From Hydrotaea diabolus (lineage: Eukaryota; Arthropoda; Insecta; Diptera; Muscidae): a stretch of DNA of 64,000 nucleotides. The DNA lies in assembly GCA_963513945.1 (NCBI GenBank), contig OY740718.1:51898130-51962129 (forward strand), given 5' to 3'. Numbering within the stretch: the first letter of the stretch is position 1; each line of letters begins with the position of its first letter. Below are positions 43,631-54,858 of the stretch, in pieces. The notes below the pieces were generated by a model. That model searched no databases and had not been told where the DNA came from. It worked only from the letters and a program-made list of their open reading frames with translations. A program made the translations under genes and the position numbers.

Positions 43631-45279
43631 TAGAGGTATTTTTCAATAGGGTTTTTTTTTTTACCGATTACTCGAGTTGTGTTAAATTTTATTTTTGTTT
43701 CTTTTCAGTATTGTTTGCCATTTCATAATGGAAACCGCAACAAGGAAAAGAAATGAACGTTTGGTAAGCGACGTTTTTCTACCAAAATTTTTTTCAGTGA
43801 TGAGGCCAATTTCTGGCTCAACGGCAAAGTCAAAAAACAAAATTGCCGCATTTGGGCTGTAGAGCAACAAGAAGAGGTTGAAGAGGTGCCAATATACCCA
43901 GAGAAAACCACGGTTTGGTGCGGTTTATAAACTGGTGGATTCATCGGTGCATATTTTTTAAAAAAAGATGATGGCCGGGCCATTAAATCGCCATGATATC
44001 GATTTTTATGCTACCTGTTTCAACAGGACGGTGCCACTTGTCACACAGCTGCTCAAACAATGGCTCTATTGAGAGGCCATTTCGAAAAGCAGCTAATTTC
44101 ACGTGTTGGACAGGTAAGTTGGCCGCCTAGATCGAGTGATATCACACCCTTAGACATTTTTCTTTGACAAACCGGCATGTTTTGAAATCCATCATTACGC
44201 GTGTCATTAAAGCCATGCCGGTCGAAATGCTCGAACGAATCGTCCAAAATTGGACCCTTAGAATTGAAACCCTGAGGCGTAGTTGCGACCAACATTTGAA
44301 GGAAATTATATTCAAAAAAACAAGTAAAAATGTTAAGTTAGTACCCTCCACCAGATTCCCAAATAAAAAACTATTTTTTTTAATTTTTGTAATTAATTTA
44401 AAGCAATATAACTAATATAATTGTGGTGAGTTTTTGTCGTATTACTTCTCAAGGACCGTTGTATGGGAGGTACCAGAAGGGACTACCTAATCTCAACCAA
44501 ATTTGGTGCGGAAGTGTGTTCTATATAGAAATCTTTATGTGCAAAATTTCATTTCGATAGGTGAGCTATCGTCATATTATTTCTCAAAGCCCATGAGACC
44601 ATTTGTGTGGGAGGTACCAGTAGGACTTTTCCGATCTCAACAGAATTTGGCGCAGAGGTGTGTTCTATATAATCTTTATGCCGAAAATTTCGTCTCGATA
44701 GGGCAAGTTTGTGGTGAGTTATAGTCATATTATTTCTCAGGGCCCATAAGGCCGTTTGTATGGCAGGTACAAGAAATGGTGGCCCAATCTTAACCATTTT
44801 TACATAGATGAGATTATAATTTGCAAAATTTCAGTGATTTTGCTCAAGAAACTGGGCGGATATTTCCAAATAAAAAACTAATTTTTATGAGGTAGTGTCG
44901 GTTGAGGGTCTTCAACACCAACTTCCCGTAGAGCCAAATATCCCATTTTTAATACCAACAACGCTAGGTTAACTACACATGTTTGTTCCAAATTTCAGCT
45001 CCCTAGCTGTTTTTATGCAGGCTCTATCTTGTTTTCAACAGACGGACAGCCGGACAACATGATCGTCTTAGAATTTTACGAGGATCAAGAATATATATAC
45101 TTTGTTGGGTCACCGATGATTATTTCAAGGTGTTACAGACAGAATGACAAAACTAATATACCCTCCATTGTATGGTGGAAGGTACAATAAACGCCATAAA
45201 ATGCCCTTTCAAATTACCAATAAAGATTCCATACTTGATTTGAATTCTTATATTTTTTTTGTTCTAAAAAATACCTCTA
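43631..45279 (+). mobile_element. DD41D element, GAGGTATT-end subtype, with an inserted repeat
   Basis: Ends TAGAGGTATTTTT and aaaaatacctcta, at TA. The plus-strand transposase relic (about 43785-44310) has FSDEANFWLNGKVKKQNCRIW (first Asp), EKTTVWCGL-stop, LFQQDGATCHTAAQTMALL (second Asp), and WPPRSSDITPLDIFL (third Asp). A block that should follow is missing. The tail MLERIVQNWTLRIETLRRS ends near 44300. The N-terminal domain is deleted. The 3' untranslated tail is split by the repeat at 44321-45189 and resumes as acgccataaaatgccctttc. Same family as 62229-63828. Confidence 0.82.
44321..45189 (+). repeat. Inserted fly dispersed repeat with internal ~147-bp tandem units
   Basis: Left edge gtaccctccaccaga, right edge ccctccattgtatggtggaa. 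Inside, three units recur at about 44430, 44572 and 44722, each with cgtattacttctcaagg / catattatttctcaaag / catattatttctcaggg followed by tgtatgggaggtacca-like sequence. A cagacggacagccggac phrase near 45038 is the common fly tag. The flanking DD41D sequence becomes continuous when this block is removed. Confidence 0.68.
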
Positions 45280-45587
45280 GACATCCATCTATAAATGAAT
45301 TTACAACAGTCTAATATGTACATACCCTCCGACAGAAGGGAAAGGCAATGATGCCAAGATAGCTTTTATGAAAGCTTAAAACAGACGTATGATTGCTGTC
45401 CCAGCCTTGACATTAAAATTGTTACCGGCGATTTTAATGGCAAAGAAGAACATCTTTAGATCCGCTGTAAGAAAATTTTAGCCTTCATTCCGAAAATTGT
45501 TAAGGTCCACGTTTTTTTTTCGAAAATTGAGCATCCACTGTAGCCATTTCTTCCCACCATTCTGACCATTGATGATGACCTTATAAA
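45280..45587. other. Short unassigned spacer
   Basis: Nothing recognised between the DD41D element and the array-type MITE. Confidence 0.35.
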
Positions 45588-46332
45588 TATGGTTGGTGCG
45601 ACATAAGTATTGTTTTTTTGGATTTTATGTTAACAATAATATGATAACGGCAATCATACTTGATGATTGTAATTTTTATCATTTGAATATACGAGTACTG
45701 TTTAGAATAATGCTATTGTTACGGATATAATACAATAATAATACTTTTTATATGGAAAATAAGATTTTTCGAACAAACTTTAAACTCTGACGTTGTTTAA
45801 CTGAAACATTTTTTAGAAAAACGCTTACGTTTTTTAAACTGATTTTTTCTACTGTAAAATAAACACTTCTATTATTTTTAATTTAATGTATTTTTGAATA
45901 GTTTTCATAATTCAAATCTACTGTTGACAACTTAACCCAATTCTAATAAATAATTTGCGGGGATCGTAGTATAATTATATGTTATGATCCTTACAATTAT
46001 AATTGTAGGAATCATAACATGATTGCGTGTGAGTCATACTATGGTTGTGAGTATCATACTATGGTTGTATGTGAAACATGCTATGGTTGTGAGGATCATA
46101 ATATAGTTATGGAGATCATAGTATGGATCAGTGTGAATCATACTATTGTTGTGCGGATCATAGTATAGTTACGTGTGAATCTTACTACTGTTGCGAGGAT
46201 CATAGTATGGTTGTATTTAAATCATACTATTGTTGTGAAGAGTATAATATCGTTGTTCCACAACCATATACCCAACAATAGTATAATGCTCTTTGAATAT
46301 TGTTATCCCAACCATACTTTTTTCTACGTGCA
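45588..46332 (-). mobile_element. Array-type MITE (TACACGCAG family), copy 2, one end decayed
   Basis: Reverse orientation. The unique side (atggttggtgcgacataagt) is at the left and the ~20-bp array at 45960-46320 (catactatggttgtgagtat and variants) is at the right. The right terminus is tttttctacgtgca instead of ctgcgtgta, and the left terminal repeat is not present. Confidence 0.75.
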
Positions 46333-46447
46333 TGCATGAACGGTGTCCGTCTTCAAGTAATCGAGTACAGTACGAGTCGGTATTTCTCCGCTTATTTGTA
46401 CAGTTGTTTTGCTTTGTATCTGTTTAGAGCCTTGTTCGTTTTGCATA

Positions 46448-47727
46448 CGAGGGCGACCGCAAAAGTAACTGGCCTAACATAAAAAGAACCGTTTTTTTTT
46501 GAATTATTATTATTTATTTTTCAACATAATCTCCTTCAACTCAATACACTTCATCAAATGTTTTTTAAGTTTTTTAATTTCATCCGAAAAATAAGATTTT
46601 TCATGACCTTCAAAATATGCCTCAGTTTCAGCAATAACCTCGCTATTGGAAGAACACTTTTTGCCACCGAGAATTTTTTTTAAATTTGGAAACAAGAAAT
46701 AATCAGAAGGAGCTAAATCTGGACTTTATGGTGGATGCGGAGCAATTTCAAATCGTAATTCGGCCAGTTTTTGTTGAGTTTAAAATGCAGTGTGTGGCGG
46801 AGCATTATCTTGATGAAAAAAACTTTTTTTTCTAAATGCGGTCGTTTTATCTTGATTTCTTCACTCAACCGATCCAATAATGCACAATAATATTCACTAT
46901 TTATAGTTTTTTCCTTTCTCAAGATAATCAATAAATAATTTACCCCTGCATCCTAAAATACTGTGGCCATTACTTTTCCTGCTGACTTAACAGTTTTCGC
47001 CTTCTTGGGACCACTTTTACCAGCTTCTATCCATTGTTTTGACTGTTCTTTGCATTCTGGGATGTAGTGATGGATCCATGTTTCATCAACAGTTATGAAT
47101 CGGCGCAAGAACTCTATTGGATTACGCTGATAAATCGCTTAAAGCTCCTCGGAATTGGTCCAACGGACGATTTTTTTGGGGCAAAGTCAACAAACGCGGC
47201 ACCCATCTTGCTGATAGCTTTTTCATGTGGAGTTCATCATGTAAAATACTCCAAACTTGTTTTTCGTGTATTTTAACAATATCAGCAAGTTCTCTGAGCT
47301 TTATTAGTCTATCTTTAGTCACTTCATTAAATATTTTTCTAATGTTTTCAAAAGTAGTAGCAGTTTGCGGTCTTCCAGAGCGTTGTTCATCTTCCGTACT
47401 TGAACGACCCAATTTAAATTGTTGAACCCAGGATTTCACGGTGGAGTATGATAGTGCATTATCACCATGAACAGAATCCAATTCATCTTTGATTAATTGT
47501 GGCGTATAACCTTTCATATAAAAGTGTTTAAATGCTCTTTATTTTCCATTTTTCAAAAATTATAAAACTTGTTAACTTCAATCACCTGTAACAAAGAAAA
47601 TAATCATTAAATATTTTGGAAATTTTGACAGATGGCTTATAAAAGATTGCTTTTAAAAAACAAAAACAAAAAAGTTGCTAGTAAAACAGAAAATGTGCCA
47701 GGCCAGTTAGTTTTGCGGTCGCCCTCG
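46448..47727 (-). mobile_element. mariner element, CGAGGGCGACCGC-end subtype, 1.28 kb
   Basis: Ends CGAGGGCGACCGCAAAAG and its inverted copy cttttgcggtcgccctcg-like at 47710-47727, with TA on both sides. 1280 bp, the standard mariner length. A second copy begins at 63830. Confidence 0.88.
46510..47551 (-). pseudogene. mariner transposase, frameshifted
   Basis: Starts near 47551 (MENKEHLN). The open run at 47122-47517 has YTPQLIKDELDSVHGD, SYSTVKSWVQQFKLGRSS and DEQRSGRPQTATT (helix-turn-helix and linker), then VTKDRLIKLRELADIV and VWSILHDELHMKKLSARWVP. Frame breaks follow around the first catalytic Asp. The second Asp block is legible as HQDNAPPHTA only in a different frame near 46800-46825. 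The third is damaged (PPSPDLAP region replaced by stop-containing sequence near 46730). The C-terminus EVIAETEAYFEGHEKSYF is preserved. Not functional. Confidence 0.82.
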
Positions 47728-47892
47728 TATTATGCGGTCATCTGCTTTCGCAGTTTTTCTCTGCCTGCGCTTTCATTTTATATTTTTAATGCTATAAATA
47801 TATCTTTAAAGCACTATATCATTGCGAACCATAGATTTCGAACATAAAAGCTCAGCCGCAATTTCCTGAATTCAGTTTTTCCTTTTGCAAAA

Positions 47893-48809
47893 TAAAGGGT
47901 GTTTTTTATTGAGGTATAGAACTTGAAATAAAACACAAGAAAATCGTTTTAATGTCCATCAATTTGGCTTTATTGGAAGGACAATTCTATGCCATTAATG
48001 TTTAAATATGATTTCGGGCATGTGGCCGCCGCGGCTGGCTCGAATAAAGCCAATTCTACATGTCCAATTTTCAACCACTTTTTCGAGCATATGGGGCCGT
48101 ATGTTGGCAATAACGCCACGAATGTTGGCTTCCAAGTCCCCTAACGTTTCTGGTTTGTTGGCGTAGACGAGCGACTTCACATATCCCCAAAGAAAATAAT
48201 CCAATGGTGTCAAATCACACGATCTTGGTGGCCAATTGACAGGTCCATTCCGCGAAATTATGCGCTCATCGAATGTTTCCTTCAATAATTCGATTGTGAC
48301 GTGCGCTGTGTGGCATGTAGCGCCGTCTTGTTGGAACCACAACTCATCCACATTCATGCCATCCAATTCGGGTCAATAGTCGGTTATCATGGCTCTATAC
48401 CGGTCTCCATTAACGGTAACTGACTCTCCAGCATTATTTCGGTAGAAGTATGGCCTAATGACTCCACCAGCCCATAGAGCACACCAAACAGTCAGTATTT
48501 GTAGATGTAATGGCGTCTCAAGGGTCTCATGTGGATTCTCTTCACTCCAAATGCGGCAATTTTGCTTGTTGACGTAGCCATTCAACCAAAAATGAGCCTC
48601 ATCACTGAACAAAATTTTGTGATGAAAATCAGCATCGAGATGAATCTCATTTTCGGCCCATTTTGCAAGCGTTGTTCTTTTGTCAACCTGTTCATGATGA
48701 AATGGCAAACCAAACTAAATATTAATCACTTGACAGCTGACAAAATGGCCGCCAGTTAAAAAAGTGATGCCAACTTAAAGTTCTATACCCCAATAAAAAA
48801 CACCCTTTA
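47893..48809 (-). mobile_element. DD41D deletion derivative, 917 bp, copy 1
   Basis: Ends TAAAGGGTGTTTTTTATTG and its inverted partner, at TA sites. Exactly the same total length as the inverted copy at 62387-63303 and nearly identical to it, so the two copies descend from one already-deleted element. Confidence 0.9.
47995..48708 (-). pseudogene. DD41D transposase lacking the DNA-binding domain, copy 1
   Basis: Begins MPFHHEQVDKRTTLAKWAE at 48708. Then comes ILFSDEAHFWLNGYVNKQN (first Asp), LTVWCALWAGGVIRPYFYRN, and one in-frame TGA at 48367-48369 following MITDY. Then come MNVDELWFQQDGATCHTAH (second Asp) and WPPRSCDLTPLDYFLWGYVK (third Asp, 41 residues apart). It ends MPEIIFKH at 47995. 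All three catalytic residues remain, but the ~90-110 residue helix-turn-helix region is absent, so this protein could not bind its own ends in the normal way. Confidence 0.87.
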
Positions 48810-50499
48810 TAATCCTGCGGAATTCCGGAGTACATGTATTTATTCGGCCCTTATCTAAAAATTTGTTTACTTAAATTATTTTATTTTTTATTATTCTTTT
48901 AAACTAAGTGCAGTTTTCTATATGTTTAACTCAAATTCAAATAAAATTTTATCTGTCTCTATTTAATTGACCAAGTACAAATACTTTCAAATTAAGACTG
49001 ATTCAATATACTCAAAGATTTTAGGCTACTATGCATTGCTGAGTGACACGCTTTTATGTCGAATTGTTGAGTACAGTAGGATTAGCCGTTGCAATTCAAA
49101 ACATCCAAAAATGTTAAAGCAAAGATAAAAACAGGGTACAAAATTAAAAAAACTTTTTTTATTCAGGTGTCCTTAGTTATGTGACCTCCACTGTATTTTT
49201 CAGTAATTTTCAAATAAAATCCGAAAATGAGGATAGCTCCCTCTACTGACAGACTTATCTTTAACGTATGTAGAATCTCAATCAATTGAACAAACGAACC
49301 ACTGTACTATTTTTCTAAGGTATAAATATAAATTTTCCCGTTTTTTTATACAATTACTTGTAAATATTACATAAGTATTCTTAACAGATTGCCATTCTGA
49401 TCCACATGCTCGCAATACAAAGTTATAGAAACCACAAAAAAAGAACTGAAACAGAAACAACATTCTCCATTCTTACATAATACTCGTAGTGTTGTTAGCG
49501 AAATGATTAAACGCTCGGACGCTGGGTAACGTTCGTACGAATACCTACCCAAACCTATGGCCGGCCGTACGTCTGGGCCACATTTGAATGACTGGCCCAA
49601 GAACTCTTGGCCGGACAATGACCATGACTAGAAGAGCGTTTGAAGCAGATACAGACGGCCAGGCGCGGTGGTACGCTTATGTACCGTTGGCTGGCTGTTT
49701 CAGTGTTGAAACTGTACCGTTCGTTTGGCCAGAGGACAATAACTGTTAATCGCAGTCGATCATAATGTGTCATGCCACCACAAAGTGAGGGCGTGGTGTC
49801 CGTTTACGGTTCTAGAGCGGCTCTGCCCTGATTTTTGTTTTTGTTTTTTTTTTATTTTTTTTTATTTTCTGTGTGGTGCCAACCATAGCAATTTGTATGC
49901 TAATAAATAATGGCCAGACACAAAAGACTGAAATTAACTCAACCACCTATAGCGGGTGGAGAGAGACACTCGATTACTTGAGCATTTGTTGAGGGGCTTA
50001 GATTAGGGGGTTGCAGCAACGATTCGTTCATCAATAATGAATGCGCAGTCTAATAAGGTGTTAATATTAATTTTAATAGAGCACTTCGGAGGAAAATTAA
50101 TTAAACTGCATTAATTCAATTTGATTTCGGTTATGATGCCGCCCTCTTTCCGTCGCTCGATATCTTCACCCTTCGACTTCCTTGTGACATCAAGCAACGG
50201 TTGGCATTTGCCATTATCTTGGCATTTTCTAAGGTGTGACATGATCGAATAGTTGCATGTTATTTATCCGTTCTTCGTTTCTTGGAGTCGACAAAGAAAA
50301 ATCATTTAAAATTGTTTAAGACATGCAAGCACAATTTGCAATTTGACTGAATAAATTTGAAAAAAGCGACATCAAATTCAGGGCTGCCTTAATGGCAGTA
50401 CTACACTCTACCGCATCAAGTATTTTGGAAAAGGGTAAAAAACACCGATATAAATCTGAATCTAAATGAAATATCCCAACAAGCATTCAGTGTGCACAT
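48810..50499. other. Long stretch without recognised gene
   Basis: 49800-50250 has a less decayed look than its surroundings: T-rich runs, then ttaattaaactgcattaatt and a block rich in TAAT cores with no coding frame. It might be conserved non-coding DNA, but sequence alone cannot show this. Minus-strand frames at 49367-49773 are not recognisable. Confidence 0.4.
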
Positions 50500-51126
50500 T
50501 AGGGTGGAGTGAAATTCAAAAAAAAAAAGTTAACCTCGGAAAGAGATGTAGTCTGGGGTCCTAAAGAGGGGAAAAATAAAGAAAAAAATTTAAAAAAATT
50601 TTTAGGGGTCGCGCCACTCCCTCGAAATTTGGAAATTATCGCTATTTTGGCGTTGATTTTAGTAAAATCCTAAAAAGTTTTATGTCAATAAATGTTTGCA
50701 ATAGCGTAAACAATGAAATAAGGGCATGAAAAAATTTAAAAAAATTTTTCTCATTGTTCAAAAATTTCAAAAAGTAAAATAAGTCAAATCGTCCCTTCTT
50801 CAGAAAATTGACTGAACAATGAAATCGCCACCAAAGCTACAAATATTAGTCGATTATCCTCATATTTGCCTCAAATACTTTTGTTTGGGCACTGAACAAG
50901 CTCAAACTTTTAAATTTCGAATAAGTTAAGTCGTTAATTTTTAGGATTTTTCTAAAATCAACGCCAAAATAGCGATAATTTCCAAATTTCTAGGGAGAGG
51001 CGCGACCCCTAAAATTTTTTTTAAATTTTTTTCTTTATTTTTCCCCTCTTTAGGACCCCAGACTACATCTCTTTCCGAGGTTAACTTTTTCAAATTATAA
51101 AAAAAGCATGTTTTCACTCCACTCTA
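50500..51126. mobile_element. Fold-back hAT-type MITE B
   Basis: Ends TAGGGTGGAGTGAAA and ttttcactccactcta. Arms of ~180 bp (50500-50679 and 50939-51126) share cctcggaaagagatgtagtc, ggggtcctaaagagggg, aggggtcgcgc, ttggaaattatcgctatttt and ggcgttgatttta in inverted order around a ~260-bp loop. The flanks are identical 8-bp copies, GTGCACAT (50492-50499 and 51127-51134), the hAT-type target duplication. No transposase. Confidence 0.9.
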
Positions 51127-51134
51127 GTGCACAT

Positions 51135-51680
51135 ATCTGTTTCATTTGCATTGTCGGGAAATAGTATCTAACAAACCATTGTCTCCACAGCATCTTTGGG
51201 TGTGATCTACCAAGAAATCTAGCATACTGGTCCACTTGGTCTCTCCTCTTGGTCTGCCCTACCTACGCTGTCCGCAGTAGTTATCGGTGGCTGAAGCGTT
51301 TGTTTCCTTCGACAGACATGCCCCAACCAGTGTTTAGCCAATTAGATAATACAACTCACGGTTCGTCCAACGCATATATTCCCCGCCGAAAAACTTCGGT
51401 GTCACTTAAAAGCTCGGATGGTATCAGTGTAATCTTCGTCTTTCGAGTTAGGGCTCGGATCTTTAGTTCTTCACCGAGCCCAAATATCACATATTTGACA
51501 AAACAAGTAAACAAATTCTAGCCGGTTAAACCGGCTTACATAAACTCTGGAATTGAAATTTAAATTTGCAATCCTTCCATCCTCCATTGCTTGAAGAGTA
51601 TCGGTTTTATCGAAAGCACGCAAAGGGTCGGTTGAGAAGAAGGTGCTAGAACGGTCGTGGCATTTACTTCAAAATCACTA
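51135..51680. other. No clear gene; weak retrotransposon-like patch
   Basis: 51200-51520, read on the minus strand, has phrases such as TKRRDQVDQYARFLGRSHPK that resemble the tail of some non-LTR elements. The stops are too frequent to call. Confidence 0.3.
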
Positions 51681-51939
51681 TATGTGACAGCGCATAGAGA
51701 AAGGGACCTAAGGGTAAAAAAAATCAATTTTCACTTTTTTTTGATGTGGACAACATCTGAGCATCGAATGAGACCGATCCCATGCCCCAGAAGTGTTCCC
51801 TTCCAGTGATATGCCCGTTTTATGAAAGTGAAGTCGACGATTCTAAGCGCAAATAGAAAGGGACCTAATCTTTAAAATGGCTCTCCTGAACAAAACTTGT
51901 TTTTAACCTTAGGTCCCTTTCTATTTTGCGCGTCACATA
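51681..51939 (+). mobile_element. TATGTGAC-type MITE, long subtype
   Basis: Ends TATGTGACAGCGCATAGA and TTTTGCGCGTCACATA. It includes the internal gacgattctaagcgcaaatag block followed by a third copy of aaagggacctaa. Confidence 0.88.
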
Positions 51940-54050
51940 TGGTTAAGAGTATATGTAAGTCAGACCAATCGACTGAAACGTTCTACCTATTTTATTTCAG
52001 TGCTTACATCCGAGCTGTACAAATGCTTCTATTATCTCAACTTTGCAAGTTCTGGTCTTGTTCTCATTATCTACCAGACCCATTGTCAAGTGTAGAAAAG
52101 CTTCAGCAACATGACGACAGGTGGTATTAATGATATTGGCGTAGAAAGTAATACGCCTTGAGTGGGACAATTTTGTAACTCCCGACTGTGGTCCATTTTA
52201 TATACCAATCGTTTGAGAGCATAAACACATATGTCTGCAAAAAAGCACCCACCTAGCTTCAACAGTGCGACCCGTAGTTTGCTTAACATCAACAGGCAGG
52301 CGCTTAGATGGACATGTCTAGAACATCTCAAAGTTTCACAACGATTCGGAATATATATGTAATTTATGGGGCCGCCGTCCAGTATTTCGAGGTGTTGCAA
52401 GCAGAATGGCAAGGTGTATATCGTTTCCATCCTCTGTTCATAATTGCCAAAATTATATAACTATATTTATAACTATACATATAACTATATATAACTATTT
52501 AGTAAAAGAGCTGGTATAGCCTCTAGTATGGATTCCGGTCCAATATTAACATTTTGTTAGGGGTCCTGTCGCAAACCTCTTTTCTATCTGGTTGTGTTTC
52601 TTTTCATACTACTACTTCTATTGTCTGGTGGGTAACATTTCACGAGAAGTTGCCTTTCCAAGTTCAGGGTGCCACGCCCTTTTGTCACATTTTAACACAA
52701 CATAGTCTATAATCATATGCAACTCATCGATTTCAATTTGTTTAAATTTTATACCGATAGGTACACTACTTTGGCCATAAATGAGATTTTTAAAATGGGG
52801 CAACCTTGATGTATTTTTTGTCATCCCGCCACCTCGAAATACTGGTCGGAAACTCAATAAATACTGGTCGGAAGCTCCATTCTGAATCGTCGTCAGTTCT
52901 AAGATGATCTAGCCATTGCCATCTGTCTGTGTATGAAAAGCAACCTGCACGTCGCACCATTGAACCTAGGTTGACGAAAATTCGCAGAAATATGTGTTGA
53001 AAGTATGAAGTGTTTGGTATTAGCATAGAGCGGATCCTTTAATAGACTTAAGATTCCAAGGAATTATTTTTTATATTCCTAATTTTTTTTTGGACAAACC
53101 CTGGCTTTGATGGAGACTCTCAGTTAAGTCTCACTTATTGTAGCAAAAAGGAGCAGAGTACCTTACGTATCGGCTCTTGTGGCCCAAAGAAATGGATCAT
53201 ATGTTCAAACTAGCTCAAGTTCGGCCAGTCCGAATCTTATATATGCTACACTAAAGCGAAAAATGGTAAGTTTATTGTGCCGTTTTGGCCTTTGAGTCCA
53301 TCCCTTATGGCAGCATAATCTACAAAACTAATCTATATGTGGATTCACAGCAAAATCTACTTTAATTAGAGTACCATGTGTCCATATCGACTATTAACCA
53401 CCCGTTTTGACCATGCGGGACGTTTTTGGGCCATATGAGCCAAAAAGGACCGCAACTATACTCTGTTTTATATTAATAAGTGCGTCCCAACTAACAGTAC
53501 CCAGTTTAACCATTGTCCGTTAACAAAACATTATAGTTTGTTACGCAAATACCGAAAAAAGTACAATTTACCGAAGTTCCTTAAAGGCATAATTTGTTCC
53601 TCTTGGACCGCTTTTGCCCATTTACAATCCCAAACCGAGGTTGATTCGATTGACCGCTATCGTGCTTTCAACAGGCGCACGAACATCGATACATCAATTT
53701 TTTGAGATGTTGCAAACGGAATGGCATATTTAATTTATCCTTCGGTGGAGGACAATCAAAAATATGGATATCTCTGGTCTCAAATTAAAGCATTTATTTT
53801 TATGGTCAGTTTGGAATCGGGGTCGGATTGATTATTCAAAGATGCAAAAACTGTCCTTATGGTCGAAATAAAACGACCACTGGTATCCGAGCATATAGAC
53901 ATTTGTGTATTGAAAAAAAATTTCTTTATGGATTTATTTTGGAGACTTGGCTGTGGTTTAGTCTTATACTCATACACCCAGGATGCCTAAAAAAATGGGT
54001 CATGTGGTCCAAATGAGCAATAAATATTAAAAATACATACGTATGTTATA
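51940..54050. other. Fly dispersed repeats, no gene
   Basis: 52555-52806 is a diverged partner of 59330-59580 (gtttcttttcatact..., agttcagggt, gccataaatgagatttttaa). 53190-53260 carries gctcaagttcggccagtc, a common higher-fly repeat tag. 53650-53750 has accgctatcgtgctttcaac and a tgttgcaaacggaatggc end. No coding region is recognised. Confidence 0.5.
52555..52806. repeat. Dispersed repeat pair member 1 (partner 59330-59580)
   Basis: Order of shared phrases in both copies: gtttcttttcata, agttcagggt, acgcccttttgtc / acgccttcttgtc, aatttgtttaaattttata-like, ttggccataaatgagatttt. Confidence 0.6.
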
Positions 54051-54317
54051 TATGTGACAGCGCATAGAGAAAGGGACCTAAGGGTAAAAAAATCAATTTT
54101 AATTTCTTTTTTCTTTTTTTGATGTGGACAACATCTGAGCATCGAATGAGACTGATCCCATGCCCCAAAAGTGATTCCTCCCAGAGATATGCGCGTTTTA
54201 TGAAAGTGAAGTCTACGATTCTAAGCGCAAATAGAAAGGGACCTAATCTTTAAAATGGCTCTCGTGAACAAAACTGATTTTTAACCTTAGGTCCCTTTCT
54301 ATTTTGCGCGTCACATA
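54051..54317 (+). mobile_element. TATGTGAC-type MITE, long subtype
   Basis: Ends TATGTGACAGCGCATAGA and TTTTGCGCGTCACATA. It is nearly identical to 51681-51939 with an extra tttctttttt expansion in the T-run. Confidence 0.88.
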
Positions 54318-54858
54318 TGTATTATTACTTAAGCAAATTTCACTAAAGGTCTACATGTTTTGAAGATTGAGCTAAGATAAGGTTTGGACACATGGCCCCA
54401 TGAATGCAGAACTTAGCGAATTCTAATAAATGATTTATTATTTGTCTTGCTGGTGCTCTTTATTGAAAATGCGATTGTTTGATTTAAACTATATTTCCGA
54501 ATTTTTTTTATTATATTTTCTGATTTTTAATTGTTTCTCTTTTTATTTTTAAACATTTAAAAAAATATTCAAATATATCAAACCTCTTCCGAGATATAAA
54601 ATTTTAAATAATTCAGAAAAATACTATATTTCTGAAATTATTACGATTAATATTGAGATTGCAACAACTTCTGAAACTTTACTTTTATTTTTTGTACAGT
54701 TTAATATGTGTTTTATATATTAAAGTATGTCAAAATTCCTGTATGGCAAAATTCCTGACCCGCTATGTCACACTTCTCGTGGTCAACAGAGTTGTGTAGG
54801 GTAACACTTAGTCGGCTTTGCCCAGCTATTCTTTAGCCGTCGTGACCAAGTTGCTAAG
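54318..54858. other. AT-rich spacer
   Basis: No feature recognised. Confidence 0.35.

Noticed and set aside
47995..48708. Possible domesticated transposase gene
   Set aside because: It retains terminal repeats and TA sites, has a stop codon, and an equally broken twin exists at 62387; no sign of host recruitment.
51249..51521. Plus-strand 90-codon frame as a gene
   Set aside because: The minus-strand reading has weak non-LTR-like phrases with many stops; neither strand supports a gene call.
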